DNA of 35,340 bases, from the NCBI GenBank assembly GCA_902765005.1, contig CACWYB010000015.1, positions 1-35,340 on the forward strand, written 5' to 3'. Shown piece by piece: positions 25,666 through 33,563 of this stretch. How positions within the stretch are numbered: position 1 is the first letter of the stretch; the number at the start of each line of letters is the position of its first letter. Source of the stretch: an uncultured Eubacteriales bacterium. GTDB lineage: Bacteria > Bacillota > Clostridia > Christensenellales > CAG-138. The notes under the pieces were generated by a model. The model saw only the letters and a program-made list of their open reading frames with translations, ran no database searches and was not told the DNA's origin. A program made the translations under genes and the position numbers.

Positions 25666-28431
25666 ATGAAGCAGTACAACGTAACGGGCATGAGCTGCGC
25701 GGCCTGCAGCGCCCGGGTGGAGAAGGCTGTGAACAAGGTGCCGGGAGTCACCTCCTGTTCCGTGAGCTTGCTGACCAATTCCATGGGCGTGGAAGGCACC
25801 GCGGCACCCCAGGACATCATCAAGGCAGTGGAAGGGGCAGGCTATGGCTGCTCCGAGAAGGGCGCCTCCAAGAGCAATTCCCAGAGCGCGGCCAACGCGG
25901 CGGCAGAGGATGCCCTGAAGGACCGGGAGACCCCCATCCTGAAGAAGCGCCTGCTGCTGTCCGTGGGCTTCCTGCTGGTGCTCATGTATTTCTCCATGGG
26001 CCATATGATGTGGGGATGGCCTTTGCCCGCCTGGTTCAACGGCAACCATGTGGCCATGGGCCTGGTGCAGATGATCCTGGCGGCCATCGTCATGATCATC
26101 AACAAGAAGTTCTTTGTAAACGGTTTCAGCAGCCTGTTTAAGGGCGCGCCCAACATGGATACTCTGGTGGCCCTGGGCTCCGGCGTTTCCTATGCGTACA
26201 GCGTGGTCGCCCTCTTCCTTATGTCCGACGCCGTGGTCAAGGGCAACCATGAGCAGGTCATGTACTACATGGACAACTTCTATTTTGAAGCGGCGGCCAT
26301 GATCCTGACCCTCATCACCGTGGGCAAGATGCTGGAGGCCCGGTCCAAAGGCAAGACCACCGACGCCCTCAAGAACCTCATGAAGCTGGCCCCCAAGACC
26401 GCCGTGGTCCTGCGGGACGGCCAGGAGGTGGAGGTTTCCATCGAAGACGTGCAGAAGGGCGACATCTTTGTGGTCCGCCCCGGCGAGAACATCCCCGTGG
26501 ACGGCATCGTGCTGGAGGGCCACAGCGCCGTGAACGAATCCGCCCTCACAGGCGAGAGCATCCCGGTGGATAAGGCGGAGGGAGATGTGGTCTCCGCCGC
26601 CACGCTGAACCAGTCCGGCTTCATCAAGTGCCAGGCCACCCGGGTAGGCGAGGACACCACCCTGAGCCAGATCATCCAGATGGTCAGCGACGCGGCCGCC
26701 ACCAAGGCGCCCATCGCCAAGGTGGCCGACAAGGTCTCCGGCGTGTTCGTGCCCGTGGTCATCAGCATCGCCGTGGTGGTCACCATCATCTGGCTGATCC
26801 TGGGCCGGCCCTTCGGCTTCGCCCTGGCCCGCGGCATCTCCGTGCTGGTCATCAGCTGCCCCTGCGCCTTGGGCCTGGCCACCCCCGTGGCCATTATGGT
26901 GGGCAACGGCAAGGGCGCCAAGAACGGCGTGCTCTTTAAGAATGCTGTCTCCCTGGAGGAGACCGGCAAGGTGGATATCGTGGCGCTGGACAAGACCGGC
27001 ACCATCACCACCGGCGAGCCCAAGGTCACCGACATCGTGCCCGCTGCGGGCGTGAGCGGCAAGGATCTGCTTACTTTGGCCTATGCCCTGGAGAAGAAGA
27101 GCGAGCATCCTCTGGCCCGGGCCATCCTGCAGAAGGCGGAAGAGGATAAGCTGACGGCGGACGAGGTGAGCGATTTCACCGCCCTGCCCGGCAACGGCCT
27201 CACCGCCACCTGGAAGGGCCAAAAGCTTTCCGGCGGCAACTATAAGTTTATCAGCACCCAGTGCCCCGTCCCCGAGGCGGTGAAAAAGGATTCCGAGCGG
27301 CTGGCCGAGCAGGGCAAGACCCCCCTGTTCTTTGCCCAGGGCGATACGCTGATGGGTATCGTGGCCGTGGCGGACGTGATGAAGGAAGACAGCGCCCAGG
27401 CCGTGAAGGAAATGCAGAACATGGGCATCAAGGTGGTCATGCTCACCGGCGACAACGAGCGGACCGCCAAGGCCATCGGCGACCAGGCCGGTGTGGACCA
27501 GGTCATCGCCGGCGTGCTGCCCGACGGCAAGGAAAGCGTCATCCGGGAGCTGAAGAAGCAGGGCAAGGTGGCCATGGTGGGCGACGGCATCAACGACGCC
27601 CCGGCCCTCACCCGTGCGGACATGGGTATCGCCATCGGCGCGGGCACGGATGTGGCCATCGACGCCGCGGACGTGGTGCTCATGAAGAGCCGTTTGCTGG
27701 ACGTGCCGGCAGCCATCCGCCTGAGCCGTGCCACCCTGCGGAACATTCACGAAAATCTGTTCTGGGCATTCTTCTACAACTGCATCTGCATTCCTCTGGC
27801 GGCGGGTGCCTTCGTCCATTGGGGCATCACGCTGAATCCCATGATCGGCGCGGCGGCCATGAGCCTTTCCAGCTTCTGCGTGGTGACCAACGCCCTGCGT
27901 CTGAACCTGTTTGATATGCACAATGCCAGCCGGGATAAGAAAAAGAAGCACGCCGTGAAGGAGCTGGCCCCTCAGAAGAAGAACATCGAAAAGACCATGC
28001 AGATCACGGGCCTCATGTGCGGCCACTGCGAGGCCACGGTGAAGAAGGCCCTGGAAGCCATCCCCGGTGTGGAGGAGGCCAATGCCAACCATGAAACCGG
28101 CATCGCCCGCCTGGTTTTGAGCGCGGACGTTCCCAACGAGCAGCTGAAGAAGGCTGTGGAGGCCGTAGGGTATGTGGTGGACGCCGTGCTGGAGGGCCGT
28201 CAGGAGCCCCAGGTGAAGACCGTGGAAAAGATCGCCACCGTGGAGGGCCTCATGTGCGGCCATTGCGAAGCCACGGTGAAGAAGGCCCTGGAAGCCATCC
28301 CCGGCGTGAAGGAGGCCACGGCCGACCATGAGACCGGGAAGGTCAAAATCGCACTGACCGGCGACGTGGCCGAGGAGGATATGAAGAAGGCCATTGAGAC
28401 CGTAGGCTATGTGTGGAAGGGCGTCGAATAA
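25666..28431 (+). CDS. copA: Copper-exporting P1B-type ATPase with three HMA domains
   Basis: 921 residues. An N-terminal HMA carries GMSCAAC (C11, C14). Then come the TM core, the actuator loop with LTGES, the metal-site CPC (398-400) in [12 protein letters not shown], phosphorylation site D442 in [20 protein letters not shown], and the hinge [20 protein letters not shown]. After the last TM pair come two more HMA domains in tandem, each with [20 protein letters not shown] (C785/C788 and C864/C867). C-terminal HMA pairs are uncommon, and they make the protein longer than a typical CopA. The start at 25666 uses GGGAGGT at 25656-25662. Role: Cu(I) export from the cytoplasm, fed by the CopZ proteins downstream. 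Confidence 0.95.
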   Translation: MKQYNVTGMSCAACSARVEKAVNKVPGVTSCSVSLLTNSMGVEGTAAPQDIIKAVEGAGYGCSEKGASKSNSQSAANAAAEDALKDRETPILKKRLLLSVGFLLVLMYFSMGHMMWGWPLPAWFNGNHVAMGLVQMILAAIVMIINKKFFVNGFSSLFKGAPNMDTLVALGSGVSYAYSVVALFLMSDAVVKGNHEQVMYYMDNFYFEAAAMILTLITVGKMLEARSKGKTTDALKNLMKLAPKTAVVLRDGQEVEVSIEDVQKGDIFVVRPGENIPVDGIVLEGHSAVNESALTGESIPVDKAEGDVVSAATLNQSGFIKCQATRVGEDTTLSQIIQMVSDAAATKAPIAKVADKVSGVFVPVVISIAVVVTIIWLILGRPFGFALARGISVLVISCPCALGLATPVAIMVGNGKGAKNGVLFKNAVSLEETGKVDIVALDKTGTITTGEPKVTDIVPAAGVSGKDLLTLAYALEKKSEHPLARAILQKAEEDKLTADEVSDFTALPGNGLTATWKGQKLSGGNYKFISTQCPVPEAVKKDSERLAEQGKTPLFFAQGDTLMGIVAVADVMKEDSAQAVKEMQNMGIKVVMLTGDNERTAKAIGDQAGVDQVIAGVLPDGKESVIRELKKQGKVAMVGDGINDAPALTRADMGIAIGAGTDVAIDAADVVLMKSRLLDVPAAIRLSRATLRNIHENLFWAFFYNCICIPLAAGAFVHWGITLNPMIGAAAMSLSSFCVVTNALRLNLFDMHNASRDKKKKHAVKELAPQKKNIEKTMQITGLMCGHCEATVKKALEAIPGVEEANANHETGIARLVLSADVPNEQLKKAVEAVGYVVDAVLEGRQEPQVKTVEKIATVEGLMCGHCEATVKKALEAIPGVKEATADHETGKVKIALTGDVAEEDMKKAIETVGYVWKGVE
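28008..28317 (+). repeat. Tandem duplicated HMA-coding segments inside copA
   Basis: The segments starting at 28008 and 28245 (237 nt apart, 79 codons) share near-identical DNA over about 70 nt around the CGHC motif, with only a few changes. This points to a fairly recent internal duplication or gene conversion. Confidence 0.75.
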
Positions 28432-28473
28432 GGCGATCCCTAAAGATAATTCATTTGAAAGGAAGCGAAATGT

Positions 28474-28686
28474 ATGAAGACGATCAAGATGAAGGTAGAC
28501 GGGATGCATTGCGGCGGCTGCTCTGGCCGGCTTAAGAGGACGCTGGAGGCCCTGCCCCAGGTGGAGAGCTGCGAAGCGAACCACGAGACCAAGGATGTGG
28601 TGGTGACCCTGAAGGAGGAGCTCTCCGTGGAAGCCATCACCAAGGTGTTGGCCGACGGCGGCTTCACCGTGCTTAGTGTTGACTAA
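28474..28686 (+). CDS. copZ: CopZ-like copper chaperone, copy 1
   Basis: 70 residues: a single HMA domain with GMHCGGC (C13, C16). It is a soluble cytoplasmic Cu(I) carrier for CopA. The fold pattern beta-alpha-beta-beta-alpha-beta is recognisable. AAAGGAAG at 28458-28464 precedes the start. It sits 42 nt after copA with no promoter seen, so it is probably cotranscribed with it. The TAA stop overlaps the first base of the operator of the next gene. Confidence 0.93.
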   Translation: MKTIKMKVDGMHCGGCSGRLKRTLEALPQVESCEANHETKDVVVTLKEELSVEAITKVLADGGFTVLSVD

Positions 28687-28708
28687 TACCGGAGTTTCGG
28701 TATATCAT
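28679..28708 (+). promoter_or_regulatory. Promoter of the second copZ
   Basis: TTGACT at 28679-28684 and TATCAT at 28703-28708 with an 18-nt spacer. It overlaps the 3' end of copZ copy 1. Confidence 0.65.
28686..28703. promoter_or_regulatory. CsoR-type operator at the second copZ
   Basis: ATACCGGAGTTTCGGTAT, 18 bp with arms ATACCG/CGGTAT. As at copA and the transporter operon it begins 2 nt after the -35 and ends on the first base of the -10. The extra base in the site matches the extra base in the promoter spacer. Confidence 0.65.
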
Positions 28709-28735
28709 GTAAGCATCAGAAAGGAGTATAGGATC

Positions 28736-28948
28736 ATGAAGACTCTCAAAATGAAGGTTGACGGTATGCATTGCGGCGGCTGCTCCGGCCGGCTCAAGAG
28801 GACGTTGGAGGCCCTGCCCCAGGTGGAGAGCTGCGAAGCGAACCACGAGACCAAGGACGTGGTGGTCACCCTGAAGGAGGAGCTCTCCCTGGAAGCCATC
28901 ACCAAGGTATTGGCTGACGGCGGCTTCACCGTGCTCAGCGCGGAGTAA
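28736..28948 (+). CDS. copZ: CopZ-like copper chaperone, copy 2
   Basis: 70 residues, 66 identical to copy 1 (differences I4L, one V to L, and the last two residues), with the same GMHCGGC motif. AAGGAG at 28721-28726 sets the start; an upstream in-frame ATG at 28676 would run through the operator. It has its own promoter with a CsoR-type operator. Tandem duplication of the chaperone suggests dosage selection for Cu(I) buffering. Confidence 0.93.
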   Translation: MKTLKMKVDGMHCGGCSGRLKRTLEALPQVESCEANHETKDVVVTLKEELSLEAITKVLADGGFTVLSAE

Positions 28949-28964
28949 ACCCACACATCTTTGG

Positions 28965-28995
28965 CAGGAGAGGTCCTCAAGGCCTCTCCTGTTTT
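28965..28995 (+). terminator. Terminator of the copA-copZ-copZ unit
   Basis: A 9-bp stem (CAGGAGAGG 28965-28973 with CCTCTCCTG 28983-28991) is followed by TTTT. Confidence 0.75.
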
Positions 28996-29019
28996 ACAGG
29001 CGGAGCAGAAGGAGGCAAT

Positions 29020-30318
29020 ATGAGCGTTTTTGAAAGAACCGATCCTGTCTACCAGGAGTATATCCGCATTCTGGAGGCGGAGCTGATCCCCGCCACGGGC
29101 TGCACCGAGCCCATCGCCATCGCCTACGCAGCGGCTAAGGCCCGGGCGGTGTTGGGGGCAATGCCGGAAAGATGCACCGTGGAGGCCAGCGGCAACATCA
29201 TCAAGAACGTGAAGAGCGTGGTGGTGCCCAACACGGGCCACATGCGGGGCATTGCCGCTGCCGCAGCCGCCGGCATCGTAGCGGGGAACCCCGACGTACA
29301 GCTGCAGGTGATCTCCCATGTGACCCTAAAGGATCAGGAGGACATCCAATCCTACTGCGAAGCCCATCCCATCGAGGTGGTCCCGGCCTGCAACGGCAAG
29401 GTGTTCTACATCGCGGTGAGCGTGGCAGCGGGGGAGGAAACCGCCCGGGTGGTCATTGAAAACTATCATACCAACATCACGCTTCTGGAGAAAAACGGGA
29501 TGTGCCTATTCCGGCAGGCGCCGGAGGAGCAGGAGACCAGCCACGATCGGGAGCTGGACTATGATTCCCTCAGCGTGGAGAGGATCATCGACTTTGCGGA
29601 CAACGTGGACACGGGGGATGTAGCTGCCCTGCTGGACCGGCAGATCGCGTACAACACCGCCATCTCCCGGGAGGGGCTGACCCACGATTGGGGCGCCCGC
29701 ATCGGCCAGACCCTGCTCCAGGCCCAGGGGAACGGGGTGCGCGTTCGGGCCAAGGCCGCGGCGGCCGCCGGGTCCGACGCCCGGATGAGCGGGTGCGAGA
29801 TGCCGGTGGTCATCGTGTCCGGCAGCGGCAACCAGGGCATGACCGCCAGCCTGCCCGTCATCGAATACGCCCGGGAGCTGGGGGCCAGCCGGGAGCTGCT
29901 GCTTCGCTCGCTGGTGGTCTCCAACCTGGTCACCATCCACCAGAAAACCAGCATCGGCCGCCTCTCCGCCTTCTGCGGGGCGGTGAGCGCGGGCTGCGGG
30001 GCAGCGGCGGGCATCGCCTATCTTCACGGAGACGGATTTGAGGTCATCGCGCACACCATCGTGAACACCCTGGCCATCCTCTCCGGCATGGTCTGCGACG
30101 GGGCCAAGCCCTCCTGCGCGGGGAAGATCGCCATGGCGGTGGAGGCTGGGCTCATGGGCTACGAGATGTACAAGCACGGCAAAAACCAGTTTTTCGGCGG
30201 CGAGGGCATCGTGAAGAAGGGCGTGGACAACACCATCCGCACCGTGGGGCGCATGGCCCGGGAGGGCATGCGGGACACGGACCGGGAGATCCTGAACATC
30301 ATGACCGAAAGCTGCTGA
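29020..30318 (+). CDS. cyuA: L-cysteine desulfidase family protein (UPF0597/CyuA-like)
   Basis: 432 residues. The family signature LIPATGCTEPIAIAYAA lies near the N-terminus. Further cysteines that could hold a 4Fe-4S cluster occur in AFCGAVSAGCGAA and MVCDGAKPSCAGK, matching the Cys pattern known for the L-cysteine desulfidase/serine dehydratase alpha-like family. The expected reaction is L-cysteine to sulfide, ammonia and pyruvate. AAGGAGG at 29009-29015 sets the start. It follows the copper genes behind a terminator, so cotranscription is uncertain; no CsoR-type site was seen upstream. A link through sulfide and copper detoxification is only a hypothesis. Confidence 0.85.
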   Translation: MSVFERTDPVYQEYIRILEAELIPATGCTEPIAIAYAAAKARAVLGAMPERCTVEASGNIIKNVKSVVVPNTGHMRGIAAAAAAGIVAGNPDVQLQVISHVTLKDQEDIQSYCEAHPIEVVPACNGKVFYIAVSVAAGEETARVVIENYHTNITLLEKNGMCLFRQAPEEQETSHDRELDYDSLSVERIIDFADNVDTGDVAALLDRQIAYNTAISREGLTHDWGARIGQTLLQAQGNGVRVRAKAAAAAGSDARMSGCEMPVVIVSGSGNQGMTASLPVIEYARELGASRELLLRSLVVSNLVTIHQKTSIGRLSAFCGAVSAGCGAAAGIAYLHGDGFEVIAHTIVNTLAILSGMVCDGAKPSCAGKIAMAVEAGLMGYEMYKHGKNQFFGGEGIVKKGVDNTIRTVGRMAREGMRDTDREILNIMTESC

Positions 30319-30330
30319 TTTGCATCACAA

Positions 30331-30359
30331 AAAAACCTCCGACGTCGTCGGAGGTTTTT
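30331..30359. terminator. Bidirectional terminator
   Basis: A 13-bp perfect inverted repeat (30331-30343 with 30347-30359) with an A-tract on one side and a T-tract on the other. It serves the convergent desulfidase and aldo/keto reductase genes. Confidence 0.88.
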
Positions 30360-30396
30360 CAATGTCGTCACGGCTTTCGACAGACTGCGCGTGTCG

Positions 30397-31488
30397 TCAG
30401 CCCATATAGTCCCGGATCTCCAGCATCCGCTCACTCTGCCGCACGGAGAAGGGACAGCGGCTGTCGCAGTGCCCGCAGCCAATGCAGTCGGAGGCGTTCT
30501 TTTCCAGCGTCCGGTAATGCTCCAGAGCCATGGCGTCGCCGGCTTTGGCCAGATCGTAATACTTGTTCACCAGGCCGATGTCGATACCCATCGGGCAGGG
30601 TTTGCAATGGTTGCAGTAGACGCACTTGCCGCTGGCCTGGGGCGGAGCGAAGGAGGCGATGATAGAATAATCAGTAGCTGCCTCCGGTTGCGCATAGAAG
30701 GCCAAGAGGGATTCCACCTCCTGCACGCTCTGGGCGCCGGGAAGCACCGTCAAAACGCCGGGCTTGTCCAGGCAGTAACGGATACATTGATACGGCGTCA
30801 GCGCCCGGCCGAAGGGGGACTGCTTGGCGTCCAGAAGCTGCCCGCCGGAGAAGGGCTTCATAACACAGATGCCCACGCCCTCCTTTTCGCAGCGGCGGTA
30901 AACGGCGCTGCGCTCGTCCACGGTGCCGTTGGCGTATTCGCCCTGACCGTAATCGTAGGCGGGGTTCACGGAAAACATCAGCATGTCCACCGAGGCGTCG
31001 TCCATGATCCGCTGGATCACGGCGGGGGTATGGGACGAAAGCCCGATGTGCCGCACGACGCCGGTTTTTTGCAGCGAAAGAATATAGTCGTAGACGCCGT
31101 TTTGCAGATAGGTTTCCCAGTCGGAAAGCTCGTCCTGGCAGTGGATAAAGCCATAGTCGATGTAGTCCGTCCGAAGCTCCTTGAGCTGCTTTTCCACGGA
31201 ACGCTGGATGGTGTCCAGATCCAAGGACCATCCGTAGGTGCCCTTTGCGTAATCCGCGCCGAAATGGATCTGATAGAAGATATTCTTGCGCACGTCGTGG
31301 AGCGCCTCGCCGTAGATGGGGAAGGTTGACCCGTCCCCGGCAGCCAGATCGAAATAGTTGATCCCGCCGTCCACCGCCCGGCGCAGGGCGCGGACAGCCT
31401 CGTCCATGCCCGCTCCGAACATGTAGGAGGAGCCGATGCCGATCTCGCTGATCTTGTCGCCGGTCCTTCTGTTGAGCCTATACTTCAT
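30397..31488 (-). CDS. Aldo/keto reductase with C-terminal 4Fe-4S ferredoxin domain
   Basis: 363 residues. A TIM-barrel aldo/keto reductase core starts MKYRLNRRTGDKISEIGIG, with NYFDLAAGDG at the catalytic Asp region, DYGFIHCQD at the usual His site and GLSSHTPAVIQ. The tail carries two cluster motifs, CVYCNHCKPCPMGI and CIGCGHCDSRCPF, for two 4Fe-4S clusters. The start at 31488 is chosen for GGAGGGA just upstream; an alternative ATG at 31524 would overlap the upstream stop (ATGA) but lacks a site. It is the last gene of the minus-strand operon. Such fused reductases are common in anaerobes; the substrate is unknown. Confidence 0.9.
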   Translation of the reverse strand: MKYRLNRRTGDKISEIGIGSSYMFGAGMDEAVRALRRAVDGGINYFDLAAGDGSTFPIYGEALHDVRKNIFYQIHFGADYAKGTYGWSLDLDTIQRSVEKQLKELRTDYIDYGFIHCQDELSDWETYLQNGVYDYILSLQKTGVVRHIGLSSHTPAVIQRIMDDASVDMLMFSVNPAYDYGQGEYANGTVDERSAVYRRCEKEGVGICVMKPFSGGQLLDAKQSPFGRALTPYQCIRYCLDKPGVLTVLPGAQSVQEVESLLAFYAQPEAATDYSIIASFAPPQASGKCVYCNHCKPCPMGIDIGLVNKYYDLAKAGDAMALEHYRTLEKNASDCIGCGHCDSRCPFSVRQSERMLEIRDYMG

Positions 31489-31520
31489 GATTCCCTCCGA
31501 AACACGCTCTTCCCTTTCCT

Positions 31521-32162
31521 TCATGCCGCATCCGCAAGGCTGATGGTGATCGTCACGTCGCCGTGAGCAAGCAAGGCCGCCATGCCTTCTGCATCCGGAT
31601 CGGTGATATGTCCGAGTCGGGTATAGGCCCAGGAATTGGAGCCATAGAACACCACGATCTGATTGCCGGAATACAGAACGATATCCCCTGCCTGCGTCGT
31701 CGTCTGACTGTCGTTTCTCGGAAGGCTCTGTCCTATGGGCCCCACCTGCTCAAAGCCGCCGTACATGGACAGTTGGATCACAAGGGGCTCGTTTTCGCAC
31801 AGCGCTTTGAGCGCCTCCACGGATTCGTTCTGTTCCCATGCCACGGCCACGGCCGTATCGTCGATTCTCAGTTGCAGCATTTTCTCTTTCTTCTCCTCCA
31901 TGATGGGTTGGCTCGCTGTTTCCGCCGGCCCGGGTTCCGCCGGGGCCGACGGTTCAACCGTCGCTTCCGGCGCGATCACTTCGGTTGCCGCTGTTTTCTG
32001 CGGGACCGCTGTGGGCTCGATCGCTTCCGATACGGCTTCCGCCCCCAAAGCAGGCTGCGGCTTCGGGCCGCAAGCAACCGACAACAGGAGCAGAATCATC
32101 GCAACAACAGCAAGCGACCGCGTTTTGCGGGGCCAACGGCTTTTCAGATGCAAATGTTCCAT
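31521..32162 (-). CDS. Cyclophilin-like lipoprotein
   Basis: 213 residues. A signal peptide with basic n-region (RWPRKTR) and lipobox LLSVACG (lipidated C31) leads to an Ala/Pro/Glu-rich linker (about 32-92). The C-terminal domain of about 115 residues has the cyclophilin-like fold pattern (MLQLRIDDTAVAVAWEQN start, GGFEQVGPIGQSLP, GDIVLYSGNQIVVFYG, YTRLGHITD end). This family is often found with NADPH- or flavin-dependent reductases in anaerobes; its molecular role is unknown. 12 nt downstream of the hydrolase stop. Confidence 0.8.
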   Translation of the reverse strand: MEHLHLKSRWPRKTRSLAVVAMILLLLSVACGPKPQPALGAEAVSEAIEPTAVPQKTAATEVIAPEATVEPSAPAEPGPAETASQPIMEEKKEKMLQLRIDDTAVAVAWEQNESVEALKALCENEPLVIQLSMYGGFEQVGPIGQSLPRNDSQTTTQAGDIVLYSGNQIVVFYGSNSWAYTRLGHITDPDAEGMAALLAHGDVTITISLADAA

Positions 32163-32174
32163 GCTGTCCGCCCT

Positions 32175-33176
32175 TTACTGCAAATATGCGTTGAAAAACG
32201 CTTCCAGCTTATCAAAGGGGATAGCGCCCTTGCCGCCGCCGTCGTAAAGGTCCGTGTGCGTAGCCCCGGGGATGATGAGCAGCTCCTTGTTCTCGGTATA
32301 CCGGCTCTCCCGGACCATGTTGGTAAAGGCGTCCTTGCCAAAGTAGCAGGAATGGGCCCTATCGCCGTGCATCACCAGCACAGCGGAACGGATTTCGTTG
32401 CTGTATTGCAGGATCGGCTGATTGAGAAAGCTCTCGCAGCCGATGACGTTCCAGCCGCCGTTGGAGTTCAGAGACCGGGGATGGTAGCCCCGGGGGGTCT
32501 TATAATACGCGTAGTAGTCCTTCACGAAGAACGGCGCATCCTCAGGCAGCGGGTCGACGACCCCGCCGCCGAGGGCATATTCGCCGTTTTCCAGATCTTT
32601 CAGCCGCTGGGCGCACAGAGCGGACCGCTTCTGATAGCGGGCTTCTTCGCTGTCCTCGGAATCAAAATACCCCTTGGCGTTGACGCGAGTCATGTCATAC
32701 ATGGTGGAGGCCACCGTGGCCTTGATGCGGGTGTCCAGGGCCGCCGCGTTGAGGGCTAAACCGCCCCAGCCGCAGATGCCGATGATGCCGATTCGGTTGG
32801 GATCGACCTTCTCGTGGAGGGAAAGAAAGTCCACCGCCGCCATGAAATCCTCGGTGTTGATGTCCGGGGAGGCCATATAGCGCACGTTCCCGCCGCTCTC
32901 GCCGGTGAAGGAGGGGTCGAAGGCGACCGTGAGGAACCCACGTTCCGCCATGGTCTGGGCATAGAGGCCGGAGCACTGCTCCTTGACGGCGCCGAAAGGA
33001 CCGGAAACCGCAATGGCCGGGAGCTTTTCTTTGGCGTGCCTGGGGGTATACAGATCAGCCGCCAGCGTGATGCCGTAGCGGTTCACAAAGGTCACTTTGC
33101 AGTGGTCCACCTTGTCGCTCTTTGGGAATGTCTTGTCCCATTCGTTCGTGAGGATGAGCTCTTCTTTTCGGATCAT
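32175..33176 (-). CDS. Alpha/beta hydrolase (YcjY/dienelactone hydrolase-like)
   Basis: 333 residues. The oxyanion and first strand region is KLPAIAVSGPFGAVKEQ, the nucleophile elbow is GIIGICGWGGLALNAAA, the Asp region VLVMHGDRAHSC, and the His region IPGATHTDLYD. The elbow shows Cys and Trp where a Ser is usual; the Cys could be the nucleophile as in dienelactone hydrolase. The start at 33176 is set by AAGGAG just upstream; the longer frame to 33296 overlaps the upstream gene. Second gene of the minus-strand operon. Substrate unknown. Confidence 0.85.
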   Translation of the reverse strand: MIRKEELILTNEWDKTFPKSDKVDHCKVTFVNRYGITLAADLYTPRHAKEKLPAIAVSGPFGAVKEQCSGLYAQTMAERGFLTVAFDPSFTGESGGNVRYMASPDINTEDFMAAVDFLSLHEKVDPNRIGIIGICGWGGLALNAAALDTRIKATVASTMYDMTRVNAKGYFDSEDSEEARYQKRSALCAQRLKDLENGEYALGGGVVDPLPEDAPFFVKDYYAYYKTPRGYHPRSLNSNGGWNVIGCESFLNQPILQYSNEIRSAVLVMHGDRAHSCYFGKDAFTNMVRESRYTENKELLIIPGATHTDLYDGGGKGAIPFDKLEAFFNAYLQ

Positions 33177-33199
33177 GGGTTTCGCTCCTTTTCTTTTTC

Positions 33200-33424
33200 T
33201 TACTGAATCGCTTTTGCCGACTGCCGGATCAGGTAGTCCAGGCAGTCCACCTTGCGCTGCATGCTGTGAAGCTCCTCCATCCGCCTGCAGCGGCATTTTC
33301 GGAAGTACCGGACTAAAGCTGCCCTATCCCCGGCTTCATAGAACCGAGCGGCCGTATTCAATTCCTCGTTTCCGCATCCGGCGTCCGAAAGAGTCATGAG
33401 GATCTTTTCCAATTCAGTATCCAT
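33200..33424 (-). CDS. Small conserved hypothetical protein
   Basis: 74 residues. A helical, charged protein with a Cys-rich middle (FRKCRCRRMEELH) and a C-terminal RKVDCLDYLIRQ motif. I recall similar small proteins beside LysR or reductase genes in Clostridia, but have no function for them. GGGAGAG lies about 8 nt before its ATG, and it is the first gene behind the divergent promoter, 23 nt before the hydrolase. These features support it as a real gene. Confidence 0.7.
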   Translation of the reverse strand: MDTELEKILMTLSDAGCGNEELNTAARFYEAGDRAALVRYFRKCRCRRMEELHSMQRKVDCLDYLIRQSAKAIQ

Positions 33425-33463
33425 CGGCGTGCTCTCCCATACGCTTTTTCTGCCTTCCCTCTC

Positions 33464-33492
33464 AGTATACGGGCTTTACGAACGCTTCGCAA
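33464..33492 (-). promoter_or_regulatory. Promoter of the minus-strand operon
   Basis: On the minus strand, TTGCGA (33492-33487) and TATACT (33469-33464) are 17 nt apart. It overlaps the lysR promoter on the other strand. Confidence 0.6.
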
Positions 33493-33503
33493 ATGGTTAT
33501 AAT
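33475..33503 (+). promoter_or_regulatory. Promoter of the lysR gene
   Basis: TTTACG at 33475-33480 and a perfect TATAAT at 33498-33503 with a 17-nt spacer. A palindrome follows immediately. Confidence 0.65.
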
Positions 33504-33519
33504 GAATATCATGATATTC
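33504..33519. promoter_or_regulatory. Palindromic LysR-type binding site
   Basis: GAATATCATGATATTC is a perfect 16-bp palindrome that includes the T-N11-A pattern. It lies over the likely lysR start and just upstream of the divergent promoter, so it fits both autorepression and activation of the minus operon. Confidence 0.6.
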
Positions 33520-33563
33520 GTTTTTAGCATATCAATGAAGGAAGACCTGGGAGGGAGCAAGGT

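Noticed and set aside
25603-28584. Very long open frame on the minus strand opposite copA (993 codons)
   Set aside because: It is a shadow caused by GC-rich third positions; its product is His/Gly/Leu-rich with no family signal, while the plus strand encodes an unmistakable CopA.
31563-32759. Plus-strand frame of 398 codons opposite the lipoprotein and hydrolase
   Set aside because: The minus-strand genes have signal peptide, lipobox and hydrolase motifs; the plus product has none.
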